DNA of 36,668 bases from Bradyrhizobium sp. CSA207 (GCF_029051685.1 NZ_JAACFT010000055.1:1-36668), one strand, 5' to 3'. Shown: positions 23,691 through 32,274, numbered from the stretch's first letter. Program-made: numbers and translations. Notes: a model not told the origin generated them from the letters alone.

Positions 23691-25115
23691 GTGGGTACGA
23701 CCATCACCAATAATCCGCCGCGGCCGGAGCCGAAAGCCCTCGCAAGCGCGCTGGAGCAGCTTGCCGCACGGTTCGGCAACCGCCTCATCACCTCGCAGGC
23801 CGTGCGCGAGCAGCACGGCCATACCACGACATGGATTCCCAACCAGCCGCCGGACGGCGTGGTGATGGCGCAGGATGCCGCCGACATCCAGGACGTGGTG
23901 CGGATCTGCGCCAAAAACGGCGTGCCCGTCATCGCCTTCGGCACCGGCACCTCGCTCGAGGGCCAGGTCAATGCGCCTGCGGGCGGCATCTCGATCGACC
24001 TGCGCGACATGAACAAGGTGCTCGCGGTGCATGCCGAGGATCTCGACTGCGTGATCCAGCCCGGCGTCACCCGCAAGGCGCTGAACGAGCACCTGCGCGA
24101 CCAGGGCCTGTTCTTCCCGATCGATCCCGGCGCGGACGCCTCGCTCGGCGGCATGGCCTCGACCCGCGCCTCCGGCACCAACGCGGTGCGGTACGGTACG
24201 ATGCGCGAAAGCGTGCTGGCGCTGAAAGTCGTGCGCGGCGACGGCGAGATCATCACGACCGGCACGCGCGCGAAAAAGTCCTCGGCCGGTTACGACCTGA
24301 CGCATCTGTTCGTCGGCGCCGAAGGCACGCTCGGCATCATCTCGGAATTGACCATTCGCCTGCGCGGCATCCCCGAGACCATCGCGGCCGGTGCCGTATC
24401 GTTCGAGACGGTGCATGGCGCGTGTCAGGCGGTGATCCTGGCGATCCAGACCGGCATTCCCGTAGCGCGCATCGAGTTGCTCAATGCCGCGCAGGTGACG
24501 GCCTGCAACGCCTATTCGAAGCTGACGCTGCCGGAGACGCCGCTGCTGCTGATCGAATTCCACGGCAGCGAGATCGAGGTCGCCGAACAGTCCAAGGCGT
24601 TCGGCGAGATCGCCAAGGAGTGCGGCGGCGGCGATTTCTCCTGGACCACCAGACCGGAGGATCGCACCAAACTGTGGCAGGCGCGGCACGATGCTTACTG
24701 GTCGGTCAAGGCGCTGCGGCCCGGCGACAGCATCGGCGTGGTCGCGACCGACGTCTGCGTGCCGATCTCGCGCCTTGCCGAGTGCGTCGGCGAGACCGAG
24801 GAGGACCTGAAGCGGCTCAATCTGTTGTCGCCAATCGTCGGCCATGTCGGCGACGGCAATTTCCACTGCTCGCTGGTCTGCGACACCAATGACGCCGACG
24901 AGATGGCCCGCGGCGAGGAGTTCATGCATCGCCTGGTCGAGCGCGCGCAGGCCATGGACGGCACCTGCACCGGCGAGCACGGCATCGGCCAGGGCAAGCA
25001 GAAATACCTCGAGGCCGAACTCGGCCCCGAGGCGCTGGATGCGATGCGGGCGCTGAAAAAGGCACTCGATCCACAGAATATTTTCAATCCCGGCAAGATC
25101 GTGCCACAGGTTTAG
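23691..25115 (+). CDS. FAD-linked dehydrogenase, D-lactate/glycolate oxidase type (GlcD/LDHD-like)
   Basis: FAD-binding (PCMH-type) 2-hydroxyacid dehydrogenase, about 474 aa. The FAD domain shows PVIAFGTGTSLEGQ, DPGADASLGGMASTRASGTN, RYGTMRESVL and GYDLTHLFVGAEGTLGIISE. The C-terminal FAD-oxidase domain has the metal/substrate His motifs GHVGDGNFH and GEHGIGQGKQKYLE, then ALDPQNIFNPGKI. It probably oxidises D-lactate or a related D-2-hydroxyacid and passes electrons to cytochrome or quinone. GGGAGGA (23678-23684) touches ATG 23685 but sits 6 nt before GTG 23691, so GTG is taken as the start; ATG 23652 would give 487 aa. No GlcE/GlcF partners lie nearby, fitting the single-subunit LDHD type. 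Confidence 0.92.
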   Translation: MGTTITNNPPRPEPKALASALEQLAARFGNRLITSQAVREQHGHTTTWIPNQPPDGVVMAQDAADIQDVVRICAKNGVPVIAFGTGTSLEGQVNAPAGGISIDLRDMNKVLAVHAEDLDCVIQPGVTRKALNEHLRDQGLFFPIDPGADASLGGMASTRASGTNAVRYGTMRESVLALKVVRGDGEIITTGTRAKKSSAGYDLTHLFVGAEGTLGIISELTIRLRGIPETIAAGAVSFETVHGACQAVILAIQTGIPVARIELLNAAQVTACNAYSKLTLPETPLLLIEFHGSEIEVAEQSKAFGEIAKECGGGDFSWTTRPEDRTKLWQARHDAYWSVKALRPGDSIGVVATDVCVPISRLAECVGETEEDLKRLNLLSPIVGHVGDGNFHCSLVCDTNDADEMARGEEFMHRLVERAQAMDGTCTGEHGIGQGKQKYLEAELGPEALDAMRALKKALDPQNIFNPGKIVPQV

Positions 25116-25126
25116 CGGTAGGCAGC

Positions 25127-25151
25127 GGAACTTTCGGCAGGCCAGCCGGTT
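25127..25151 (+). promoter_or_regulatory. Possible EcfG-type general-stress promoter
   Basis: GGAAC (25127-25131) is followed after 16 nt by GGTT (25148-25151). The alphaproteobacterial EcfG consensus is GGAAC-N16/17-CGTT, so the -10 box has one mismatch. It lies 55 nt before the ATG of the Gly/His-rich protein gene, a plausible distance. GGAAC...GTTCC also makes an inverted repeat, so a different binding site is possible. Confidence 0.3.
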
Positions 25152-25205
25152 CCAATTCCCGCCAAGTTCCGATGCCTCAATGGTGCGGCTCTGCGGGAGG
25201 GTGCG

Positions 25206-26546
25206 ATGTTGCGACCGGTCATTGGAATTGCTGCGATGGTCCTCGCCTGCATGCTGGCAGGCGCGGCCCTGGCAAAGGGCGGACACGGCGGCGGTGGACA
25301 CGGCGGCGGCGGTCATGGTGGCGGTGGGCACGCCGGCGGTGGGCCCAGAGGCGGTCATGGCGGTGGGCATTTCGGCGGCGGCCATTTTGGCGGTCACGGT
25401 TTTGCGCACGCGCATGGCGGCGGGCATCATGGCGGGATGCGGTTCGCAACCGGAGCCCGACATGGCGGCCCGAATTTCGGTCAGATCCGCAATGCGGGCA
25501 TCCGTCCTGCGAATTTCCGCAATGCCCTCAACGCGCATTCCAGCGCGTTCCGTAACGGCCGGCTGATCAGCAATCCGGCGGCGCGAGCCCAGATCGCAGC
25601 CGCGGTCGCGCTTGCCGGCTGGCACGGCGCAAGCAGCGGATGGTGGCAGCATGCGGGGGGCGGCTACGGCTGGGTCGGGCCGCTGTTCTGGCCGTTCGCC
25701 TACAATGATCTCTACGATTACGCGGTCTGGGGCGATGGTCTCGGCTTCTGGGGCTACGGCTACCCGGACATCTATGCCGGCATCTTCGGTCCCTATGGCT
25801 ATGACGGTCTGTCGGCCTATCTGCCGCAGCGTCCGCAAGGACGACGGCGCGCGCGAGGCGCTCCGCTCGATCAGCTCTGCGGCAGCGACCGTCGCGAAAT
25901 CGTCGGCCTGCCGATCGACCAGATCGCAGCCGCGGTGCAGCCGACGGATGCGCAAGGCGCAAGCCTCGACGAACTCGGCAATGCTTCGATCCAGGCGGCG
26001 GAGCTGATCCGCACATCCTGTCCGGCGCAGGTCGCTGCGACGGCACCCGGCCGCCTCGCGGCGATGCAGCAGCGCGTCGAGGCGATGGAGCAGGCGGTCG
26101 ATCTCGTCCAGCCCGCACTCGAGAAGTTTTACGGTTCGCTCACCGACGAGCAGAAGGCCCGCTTCAATGCGCTCGCCGAGGATCAGCGTCGTGCGGCGGC
26201 GTCGAACAATGCCAATGGATCGCCGGTCCAGAACTGCAGCGCACCCGTCGCGCTCGATTGGCCCGGCGCCGAGATCGAGGACAGGCTTCGTCCCAGCGAT
26301 ACCCAGCGTGCGGCACTACAGGTGCTCCAGGACAGCAGCGCCAGGGCCAACGCATCGCTGAAGGCGGCGTGCCAACCCGGCGACGTGATGACGCCGCCAG
26401 CGCGTATGGCCGCGATCCGCAAGCGGCTCGACGTGATGCTGGACGGGATCAAGTCGGTCCGCGCCGCGCTCGAGGATTTCTACGCCACGCTGAATGACGA
26501 GCAGAAGGCGCAGTTCGAGGCGATCGGGCCGCGGCGCACGTCTTGA
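25206..26546 (+). CDS. Gly/His-rich secreted protein with two Spy/CpxP-like (LTXXQ) repeats
   Basis: A 446-aa exported protein. Signal peptide to about residue 23 (LACMLAGAALA), then a Gly/His-rich tract at 24-78 built from GGHGG units, then an aromatic, Gly-rich stretch at 140-205 (WWQHAGGGYGWVGPLFWPF). Two similar helical repeats follow, at 221-322 and 340-440. Their ends align as FYGSLTDEQKARFNA and FYATLNDEQKAQFEA, the LTXXQ motif of Spy/CpxP periplasmic chaperones, each preceded by a pair of cysteines (C225/C272 and C344/C389). The His tract may bind metal (inference). GGAGGG stands 5 nt before the ATG. A possible stress promoter lies at 25127-25151. Confidence 0.85.
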   Translation: MLRPVIGIAAMVLACMLAGAALAKGGHGGGGHGGGGHGGGGHAGGGPRGGHGGGHFGGGHFGGHGFAHAHGGGHHGGMRFATGARHGGPNFGQIRNAGIRPANFRNALNAHSSAFRNGRLISNPAARAQIAAAVALAGWHGASSGWWQHAGGGYGWVGPLFWPFAYNDLYDYAVWGDGLGFWGYGYPDIYAGIFGPYGYDGLSAYLPQRPQGRRRARGAPLDQLCGSDRREIVGLPIDQIAAAVQPTDAQGASLDELGNASIQAAELIRTSCPAQVAATAPGRLAAMQQRVEAMEQAVDLVQPALEKFYGSLTDEQKARFNALAEDQRRAAASNNANGSPVQNCSAPVALDWPGAEIEDRLRPSDTQRAALQVLQDSSARANASLKAACQPGDVMTPPARMAAIRKRLDVMLDGIKSVRAALEDFYATLNDEQKAQFEAIGPRRTS

Positions 26547-26661
26547 ACACGCAGCAATCCACCGCCGTGGCGGAAACCGCCTCGCCCACCTCGATCGGGT
26601 TCAATATGCTGGGCGTCGCTGAAGCTGGACGATGCGGTGGAAGACCACGGGTGGCGGGGCG

Positions 26662-27021
26662 ATGAAATGGTTCGCAAGGCAAGAGCCGGGGCACATCTGG
26701 GATGAGCCGATCCAGTGGCCGATCGGCGACATTGAGGCGGCCGAGCGCATCCGCGCGATTTGTGAGGCTGCAATCGCGAGCGCGGCGGGCGCCGGTCGCA
26801 ACAACAAGCGCGACAGCGAGCGCTACGAACGCGCGGCGAAGGTCGCGATGGAAATCGCGATGAAGATATCGGACGGACTGATGCGCGACGATGCGGTCCG
26901 TCGCATCGTCGACCTCTGCATGAAGGCGAATGATCTCAAGACCGCGCAGATCCTGTTTCGCGCGATCCACGCCAGCTGGATCCGCGAAACGGTACAGCGA
27001 GATTATCCGACACTGGCGTAG
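26662..27021 (+). CDS. Small hypothetical protein, helical
   Basis: A 119-aa cytoplasmic protein with no signal peptide or membrane helix. The N-terminus WFARQEPGHIWDEPIQWPIG is followed by a long helical region, EAAERIRAICEAAIASA, then ERAAKVAMEIAMKISDGLMR and DDAVRRIVDLCMKANDLKTA. The alternating pattern resembles helix-turn-helix solenoid units but no family was recognised. ATG 26662 is preferred over 26632 because GGCGGGG lies just upstream and the added residues look unlike coding sequence. Codon use is like its neighbours. A palindrome follows at 27058-27188, at the convergent boundary with the SulP gene. Confidence 0.7.
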   Translation: MKWFARQEPGHIWDEPIQWPIGDIEAAERIRAICEAAIASAAGAGRNNKRDSERYERAAKVAMEIAMKISDGLMRDDAVRRIVDLCMKANDLKTAQILFRAIHASWIRETVQRDYPTLA

Positions 27022-27057
27022 AAAGGGCTGACTGACTGTTGCCGCATTGAAGGTGCG

Positions 27058-27188
27058 CTCCCTCCCCCGCTTGCGGGGGAGGGTTGGGGAGAGGGTGTCT
27101 CCACCAGCGATATGTCGCGAATGGATAAAGCCCTCACCCGCCACGCTCTTGCGAGCGTGTCGACCTCTCCCGCAAGCGGGCGAGGTGC
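27058..27188. repeat. Family A repeat (CCCCCGCTTGCGGGGG variant), convergent boundary
   Basis: CTCCCTCCCCCGCTTGCGGG (27059) and the mirror CTCTCCCGCAAGCGGGCGAG (27165) are separated by a spacer with CGCTCTTGCGAGCG. The variant is closest to the copy at 5193-5315. It lies between convergent genes ending at 27021 and 27213, and is probably a bidirectional end. Confidence 0.85.
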
Positions 27189-27212
27189 ACCGAGCCCGCG
27201 GCCCAGCCCAAC

Positions 27213-28886
27213 CTAATTCGCCTTCGCAAGCTTGCGCACGGCTTCGTCGACGCTGCGAAACACGTGTTCCCTCGGCAAGGCATCGAACAGCTTGAAGCGT
27301 TCGAACGCGTCTTGTGCGCGCACCGATTCCAGCCGCGCCAGCGCCACCGTGACGCCCTGTTCACTGCACGCCTTGAAGATTTCAAGCAGGATCTGCGCGC
27401 CGGTGAAGTCGATCTCGACCATGCCGCTCGCTTCCAGCACGAGAAGCTGCGGGGCCGAGGCGCCGAGGACCCTGGTCACGTCGCTGCGGAAGTCCGGCGC
27501 GTTGAGGAACGACAGCGGCGCCTGGAGACCGATCACGGCGACGCCGGCGATGCGCTCGCCGGCGACGTGCGGATGGGCCGGCCACCAGATCGTGGTGCCC
27601 GGCACGCGCTCGAACTCGACCAGCTTGCCGCGCGTGGTGCTCCAGATGCCGTGCAGCAGCGACAGCACGATGCCGAGGAACGCGCCCTGCTCGATCGGCA
27701 GCACGATGATCAGTGCGGCTGTGGCGATGATGAGCAGGAACTCGCTGAAGGACTGTCGATAGATCGTGCCGATCTGCTTGACGCGGATGATCTTCAGCGC
27801 CACGAACAGCAAAATGCCGCCAAGCGCGGCATCCGGCACATGCCGCAGCAACCCCGTTGCGAACGCGAGCAGCGCCAGTACGATTCCCGCGGCGGCGAGG
27901 CCCGAAAGCTGCGATTGCCCGCCAGTCTCCGCGACGATCCCCGTCCGCGGCGGGCTGGCATTGACCGGAAACGCGCCGAACAGGCCAGCCAAGACGCTCC
28001 CGGCGCCGGCGCCGAGGAAATCGCGATCGACATCGGCAGGCTGGTCGGGATCGGACGGGAACGACCGCGTTGTGGCCGCGGTCTGCACCATCACGACCAC
28101 GGTGATCACGAAGGCGAGCGGCACCAGGCGCACCCATTGCTCTGGCGCAAGGTCAGGCAGAGTCGGCCGCGGCAGTGTACCCGGCACGCTGCCTACGACG
28201 TTGACGCCCTTGCTCTCGAGGCCGAGCCCGATCACGGCCAGCGTCGCGGCGACAAGCCCGATCAGCGCGCCCGGAATTTTTGCGCTCACCTTCTCGGAGA
28301 CGAAGACCACCGCCAGCACAGCGAAGCCGATGCACAGCGTGAAGGGGTTAGTCCGGCCGAGCTCGCTTGCGAGCACGCCGATGCGGTCGAGCGTCGGCCC
28401 GCTTGGCTGCTCCAGCCCCAGCACGCCCGGCAGTTGCGATACGATGATGTGGACCGAGATGCCGGCGAGGAAGCCGACCATCACCGGCACCGACAAGAGG
28501 TTGGCGATGCCGCCGAGGCGGAAGGCGCCGCCGGCGAGCATCATGGCGCCCACCATCAGCGCCAGCGCGATGGCTAGGCCCTGATATTCCGGCGAACCGG
28601 AGAGGGCGAGCGCGGCAAGCCCTCCGGCGAAGATCGGCGTGATCGTGGAGTCGGCGCCGCAGGACAGGAAGCGGTTGCCGCCGAGCAGCGCGAAGCCGAG
28701 CGAGCCCGCCATGAACGCGAGGAAGCCGATCTGCGGCGCAAATCCGCCGAGCCGGGCGGTCGCCATCTGCTCGGGGATGGCAATGGCTGCCAGCGTCAGT
28801 CCGGCCAGGAGGTCGCCGGGCAGGGAGTAGGACGCCAGCGATTGGAACAGCGGCCATGCCCCTTTGGCGTGATCGTCGTGCGGCAT
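27213..28886 (-). CDS. SulP-family inorganic anion transporter with STAS domain
   Basis: Inner-membrane SLC26/SulP transporter, 557 aa from ATG 28886. About 10-14 helices span residues 20-420. Conserved parts include DLLAGLTLAAIAIPEQMATARL (signature after TM1), GADSTITPIFAGG and PVNASPPRTGIVAETGGQSQLSG. The C-terminal STAS domain at about 440-550 shows LVLEASGMVEIDFTGAQILLE, the nucleotide-binding-like loop. Sulfate, bicarbonate or another anion may be carried; the sequence does not decide. The longer frame from 29030 includes a cysteine-rich leader and is less likely. No carbonic anhydrase gene is adjacent. Confidence 0.92.
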   Translation of the reverse strand: MPHDDHAKGAWPLFQSLASYSLPGDLLAGLTLAAIAIPEQMATARLGGFAPQIGFLAFMAGSLGFALLGGNRFLSCGADSTITPIFAGGLAALALSGSPEYQGLAIALALMVGAMMLAGGAFRLGGIANLLSVPVMVGFLAGISVHIIVSQLPGVLGLEQPSGPTLDRIGVLASELGRTNPFTLCIGFAVLAVVFVSEKVSAKIPGALIGLVAATLAVIGLGLESKGVNVVGSVPGTLPRPTLPDLAPEQWVRLVPLAFVITVVVMVQTAATTRSFPSDPDQPADVDRDFLGAGAGSVLAGLFGAFPVNASPPRTGIVAETGGQSQLSGLAAAGIVLALLAFATGLLRHVPDAALGGILLFVALKIIRVKQIGTIYRQSFSEFLLIIATAALIIVLPIEQGAFLGIVLSLLHGIWSTTRGKLVEFERVPGTTIWWPAHPHVAGERIAGVAVIGLQAPLSFLNAPDFRSDVTRVLGASAPQLLVLEASGMVEIDFTGAQILLEIFKACSEQGVTVALARLESVRAQDAFERFKLFDALPREHVFRSVDEAVRKLAKAN

Positions 28887-29024
28887 CGATGTGGAGTCCC
28901 CGGAAAGCCTGCGTCGGCCGATCAGACTACAGCATTTCCGGGATGGAAGGCGGCAGGAATGCGCAGCTCCTGGGCCATCAACAGAGATGTCCGGGTGATG
29001 ATTGGCTCTCTGCGGCCTTTCCGT

Positions 29025-29141
29025 CGTCACTGCGAGGAGCCCGCGACAAAATTGCGAAGCAATTTTGCGCTGGTGCGACGAAGCAATCCAGAATCTTTCA
29101 GTGGAAAGACTCTGGATTGCTTCGCTTCGCTCGCAATGACG
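29025..29141. repeat. Family D palindrome (CGTCACTGCGAG / CTCGCAATGACG)
   Basis: Outer arms CGTCACTGCGAG and CTCGCAATGACG differ by one base from complementarity. The inner arms CGAAGCAATCCAGAATCTTTC and GAAAGACTCTGGATTGCTTC are also near-complementary, with an AAAATTGCGAAGCAATTTT hairpin in the left half. It fills the gap between the caspase gene end and the SulP start; no gene is seen there. Confidence 0.88.
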
Positions 29142-29174
29142 GAGGACATATTTGTCCTCCGCCTCGCGGCAGCC

Positions 29175-30668
29175 TCAGTACCTGCTGCGGTCGCCGTGGT
29201 TCATCTCTCCACCGCGGCCACCGCCCATGCCCATGCCGAGTCCAATTCCGACACCAATGCCGATGCCCTGCATCACGGCGGCGGGCGGCGGGCCGCGATC
29301 CGGCGGCGCGCGCTCGTAGACCACTTCCTCAGGCGGCGGCACGGGCCGGCGCCTGGGCGGCGTCTCGACGACCTTGCGCTTGGGCGGCGTGTCGTCGACG
29401 CGCTTCTTGATGATGGGTGCGACCGTCGGGTTGATCGGCGTTGCCGGTGTCGTGGGCGTCGAGCACGGGCAGGTCGGTGCCAGCGCTACCGCGATCGGAG
29501 CTGGGGCCGCAGCGGCCGCAACGGGCAAAGCGTAATTGCGGTTCTGCACGCGGAGCAGCAGCCTGCGCGCGGTTGCAGCTAAGTCGCTGTTGTCCCAGTT
29601 GGCAAGGTAGGCCTCGAACGAAGCGCGGGTGTTGATCGCGGTGGCCCGCTCCCACGCCAGCATCTGCCGCCGGCGCTCCAGGATCGTGCGCAGGCGCGGC
29701 GTGAACGACGCTTGCGCATACAGCTCGACATAGGCCTGATACGCCGGCACCGTGTCGTCGGCGATCACGAGATCATAGGCGGCCTTGGCATCCTTGCCCT
29801 GCAAATCCTTGCGCCAGTCCTCGACGCTGCGCGTGACGCTTGCAAGCGCCATCGAGCCTGTGCCGGGGACGGAAGGTTGCTGGCCGCTGCTGTCGCCGAA
29901 GAACTTGAAATCGGTGGTCAGCGACGAACTCTCCCAGGGGATCTGCCGCCCGTCGGTCGATTGCGCCACGGCGATTCGGATGCGCTTGAACACTTCCTCG
30001 ATCGGCAGGTTGGGCTGCTTGGCGACACTCAGCGCCGCGGTGGTGTAGGGGCTGTCGATGCCGGAGCCGTCCTCGGCTTCGGAGCCTGGCGAGGTCGAAT
30101 AGGAAATGAAAGAGCCGGGCGCGCCGGCCTTGGTGTCGACGATCGCAAGCCCGTGGCCGGCGCCGCTGAGCGCCGGGAACGGATTGTTGCGGCAGGCATC
30201 GAGCATGAAAATGCGCGCCCGCGTCGGCAGCGCGCCGAGCGTGTTGAGAAGGTCGTTCAGTCGCACGCCCTGCAAGGGAATGTCGGCTTCGCGCTTGGGA
30301 TCGAGATCGACCGGCACCAGATAGTTCTCGCCGTCGATCTGCAGGCCGTGGCCGGCATAGAACACCAGCGCGACGGTGTCGGCGCCGCTGGCGCTGACCT
30401 TGCCGGCGAAATCCGAGATCGCCTCGCGCATTTCGTTCTGCGCCAGATTGGGGGCGGTGGTCACGGTGAAGCCGGCGTTGCCGAGCAGCTCCGCCATGCC
30501 CTTGGCGTCGTTGGCGGCGTTGGGCAGTTCCGGCACCGTGCGGTAGGCGGATTGGCCGATCACCAGCGCAAGCCGTGCTTCGGCCGCGGCCTCGGTCGGT
30601 GTCATGAGTTGTGTGAGAGCAAGAAGGCCGGACGCAAGAAACAAACTGCAAAGGGCTGGACGGCGCAT
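29175..30668 (-). CDS. Secreted caspase-family (metacaspase-like) peptidase
   Basis: Peptidase C14-type protein, 497 aa. A signal peptide (residues 1-29) places it in the periplasm. The p20-like domain at 31-265 has the catalytic dyad His107 in VFYAGHGLQ and Cys159 in FMLDACRNNPF, with RLALVIGQSAYRTVPELPNA at its start. A helical region of about 100 residues follows (SFTPRLRTILERRRQML, ASFEAYLANWDNSDLAATAR). The C-terminus is low complexity: a Pro/Lys/Arg-rich stretch, a Gly-Met-rich run and DRSRY. Bacterial homologues usually cleave after Arg or Lys; the target is unknown. GGAGG 8 nt before the ATG fixes the start. It stands alone, downstream of a LysR gene on the same strand with a 145-nt gap. 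Confidence 0.92.
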   Translation of the reverse strand: MRRPALCSLFLASGLLALTQLMTPTEAAAEARLALVIGQSAYRTVPELPNAANDAKGMAELLGNAGFTVTTAPNLAQNEMREAISDFAGKVSASGADTVALVFYAGHGLQIDGENYLVPVDLDPKREADIPLQGVRLNDLLNTLGALPTRARIFMLDACRNNPFPALSGAGHGLAIVDTKAGAPGSFISYSTSPGSEAEDGSGIDSPYTTAALSVAKQPNLPIEEVFKRIRIAVAQSTDGRQIPWESSSLTTDFKFFGDSSGQQPSVPGTGSMALASVTRSVEDWRKDLQGKDAKAAYDLVIADDTVPAYQAYVELYAQASFTPRLRTILERRRQMLAWERATAINTRASFEAYLANWDNSDLAATARRLLLRVQNRNYALPVAAAAAPAPIAVALAPTCPCSTPTTPATPINPTVAPIIKKRVDDTPPKRKVVETPPRRRPVPPPEEVVYERAPPDRGPPPAAVMQGIGIGVGIGLGMGMGGGRGGEMNHGDRSRY

Positions 30669-30813
30669 GGTGTTACCTCCGTCGGCAATGCGCGCGATGA
30701 TGTCACCTTTTCTAATCGCCCGCCATGACCCTGTCTGTGCACTGGATCACGCTCGCCGGGCTGCGGCAAAATGGGGCAGGATCCCCGGGGTTGAAGCGAT
30801 AAGCCGTGCCGCG

Positions 30814-31734
30814 TCAGGACAGTCCGCGGTCCCAGGGCGGTTCGGGCGCGAAGCAACCTGCGAGAAAGTCGATGAAGGCGCGCACCTTGGCCGGTGGCCG
30901 GCGGTCGGGCAGGTAGACCGCATGCACCGCCGAGGTCTGGATCTCCGGCTGGTCTAGCCCAAGCGCGACGAGTGTGCCGGCGCGCAAATCATCGGCGATG
31001 ATGAAGGTTGGCTGTCGCGCGAGGCCAAGGCCGCCCAACGTCGCGGCGCGCAGCGCATCGCCATTGTTGGCGCGCAGATTGCCCTTGACCTGGACCCGGA
31101 TCTCGCCGTTCGCCCCGAACAGCCATTCCGCCGCGCTCGCCTGCTGCGAGAGCGTGTAGCCGAGACAATTATGGGCGGCGAGGTCCGCCACGCTACGCGG
31201 CGTGCCATGCTTCGCCAGGTAAGACGGCGCTGCGCAGACGACCATGCGGTTCGGCGCCAGCCGCCGCGCCACCATGCTGGAGTCGCGCAGCTTGCCGATG
31301 CGGATCGCAAGATCCCAGCCTTCATCGGCGAGATCGACCAGGCGGTCGTTGAGGCCGAGCTCGATCGTGACCTCGGGATGACGTTCCGAGAACTCTGAGA
31401 TGAGCGGAGCGATCTGCCGGGTGCCGAATACGACGGGCACGTTGACACGCAGCAGTCCGCGCGGCTCGATACGCTCGCGCGCGACTGCTGCGTCGGCGGC
31501 TTCCATGTCGGCAAGGATCCGTTCGGAGGATTCGAGATAGCTGCGTCCGGCCTCGGTGATGGACAGCCGCCGCGTGGTGCGGTGGAAGAGCTTGATCCCG
31601 AGCCGACTTTCCAACGAGGCCACATGCTTGGTGACCATGGTCTGCGACAGGCTCAGGGCCCTGGCCGCGCCGGACAGGCTGCCGATCGCCGCCACCTTGG
31701 CAAAGACTTCCAGGCTGGTCAGCCGATCGAGCAT
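30814..31734 (-). CDS. LysR-family transcriptional regulator
   Basis: A 306-aa LTTR. The N-terminal winged helix-turn-helix spans about 1-60 (LTSLEVFAKVAAIGSLSGAA, LSQTMVTKHVASLESRLGIK, LFHRTTRRLSITEAGR). The effector domain spans about 90-295 (LRVNVPVVFGTRQIAPLISEF, WDLAIRIGKLRDSSMVARRL), of the AaeR/DsbC-like CrgA subgroup type. It is divergent from the DoxX gene 97 nt away, the usual layout for a LysR target. A TTCAC-N9-GTGAA palindrome lies 5 nt before its start. The effector molecule is not known. Confidence 0.94.
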   Translation of the reverse strand: MLDRLTSLEVFAKVAAIGSLSGAARALSLSQTMVTKHVASLESRLGIKLFHRTTRRLSITEAGRSYLESSERILADMEAADAAVARERIEPRGLLRVNVPVVFGTRQIAPLISEFSERHPEVTIELGLNDRLVDLADEGWDLAIRIGKLRDSSMVARRLAPNRMVVCAAPSYLAKHGTPRSVADLAAHNCLGYTLSQQASAAEWLFGANGEIRVQVKGNLRANNGDALRAATLGGLGLARQPTFIIADDLRAGTLVALGLDQPEIQTSAVHAVYLPDRRPPAKVRAFIDFLAGCFAPEPPWDRGLS

Positions 31735-31738
31735 CTAT

Positions 31739-31757
31739 TTCACTCTATTGGTGTGAA
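31739..31757. promoter_or_regulatory. Candidate LysR operator in the LysR/DoxX gap
   Basis: TTCAC (31739-31743) and GTGAA (31753-31757) form a perfect interrupted palindrome with a 9-nt spacer, in the AT-rich 96-nt gap between divergent genes. LysR proteins bind such partially palindromic sites, commonly T-N11-A. Position close to the LysR start suggests autoregulation. Confidence 0.45.
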
Positions 31758-31830
31758 GTATATTTTCAGAATAGCGGATTATCATTCAATTGAGAACAGA
31801 TCATAGCTCGGTCCGACAAAGGAGACCGCC

Positions 31831-32274
31831 ATGATCGATTCCCGTACTGCTCCCTATGCCGCGCTGGTGCTGCGCGTGACACTGGGCGCGCTTTTCCTGG
31901 CCCACGCCAGCCTGAAACTGTTCGTCTTCACCCCGGCCGGGACCGCAAAATACTTCGGCAGCCTCGGCTTCCCGCCCGAACTCGCCTATGTCGTGATGAC
32001 CGTGGAAGTGCTGAGCGGCGTCGCCTTGATCCTTGGCATCTGGACCCGCTACGCGGCGCTGGCCGGCATCCCGGTCCTGCTGGGCGCCATATTCACGGTG
32101 CATGGCGCCGCCGGCTTCTTCTTCACCAACCCGAAGGGTGGCTGGGAATTCCCCGCCGTCTGGGCGATCGCGCTGGTGGCGCAGGCGCTGCTTGGCGATG
32201 GTGCCTACGCACTGCGTCCGTCGGGCGACGTCGAGCGGGCCACGGGCCAATTGAGCGGCGCGCATTCGCGCTGA
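31831..32274 (+). CDS. DoxX-family membrane protein
   Basis: A 147-aa inner-membrane protein with four helices (about 10-28, 52-70, 76-96 and 108-126). It carries the DoxX pattern LRVTLGALFLAHASLKLF, then GFPPELAYVVMTVEVLSGVALI, IWTRYAALAGIPVLLGAIFT and GGWEFPAVWAIALVAQALLG. DoxX proteins are quinone-reductase-like or redox-stress membrane components of unclear reaction. AAGGAGA stands 6 nt before the ATG. Probably controlled by the divergent LysR protein. Confidence 0.92.
   Translation: MIDSRTAPYAALVLRVTLGALFLAHASLKLFVFTPAGTAKYFGSLGFPPELAYVVMTVEVLSGVALILGIWTRYAALAGIPVLLGAIFTVHGAAGFFFTNPKGGWEFPAVWAIALVAQALLGDGAYALRPSGDVERATGQLSGAHSR

Noticed and set aside
25275..25440. GGTGGC-rich repeats as a possible tandem DNA repeat or CRISPR-like array
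   Set aside because: They are codons of the Gly/His-rich tract of the secreted protein; there are no regular spacers.
23619..25955. Very long minus-strand open frame (778 codons) opposite the FAD dehydrogenase
   Set aside because: It is a high-GC shadow frame: Arg/Ala/Asp/His-rich, no family resemblance, no ribosome site. The plus-strand gene has clear motifs throughout.
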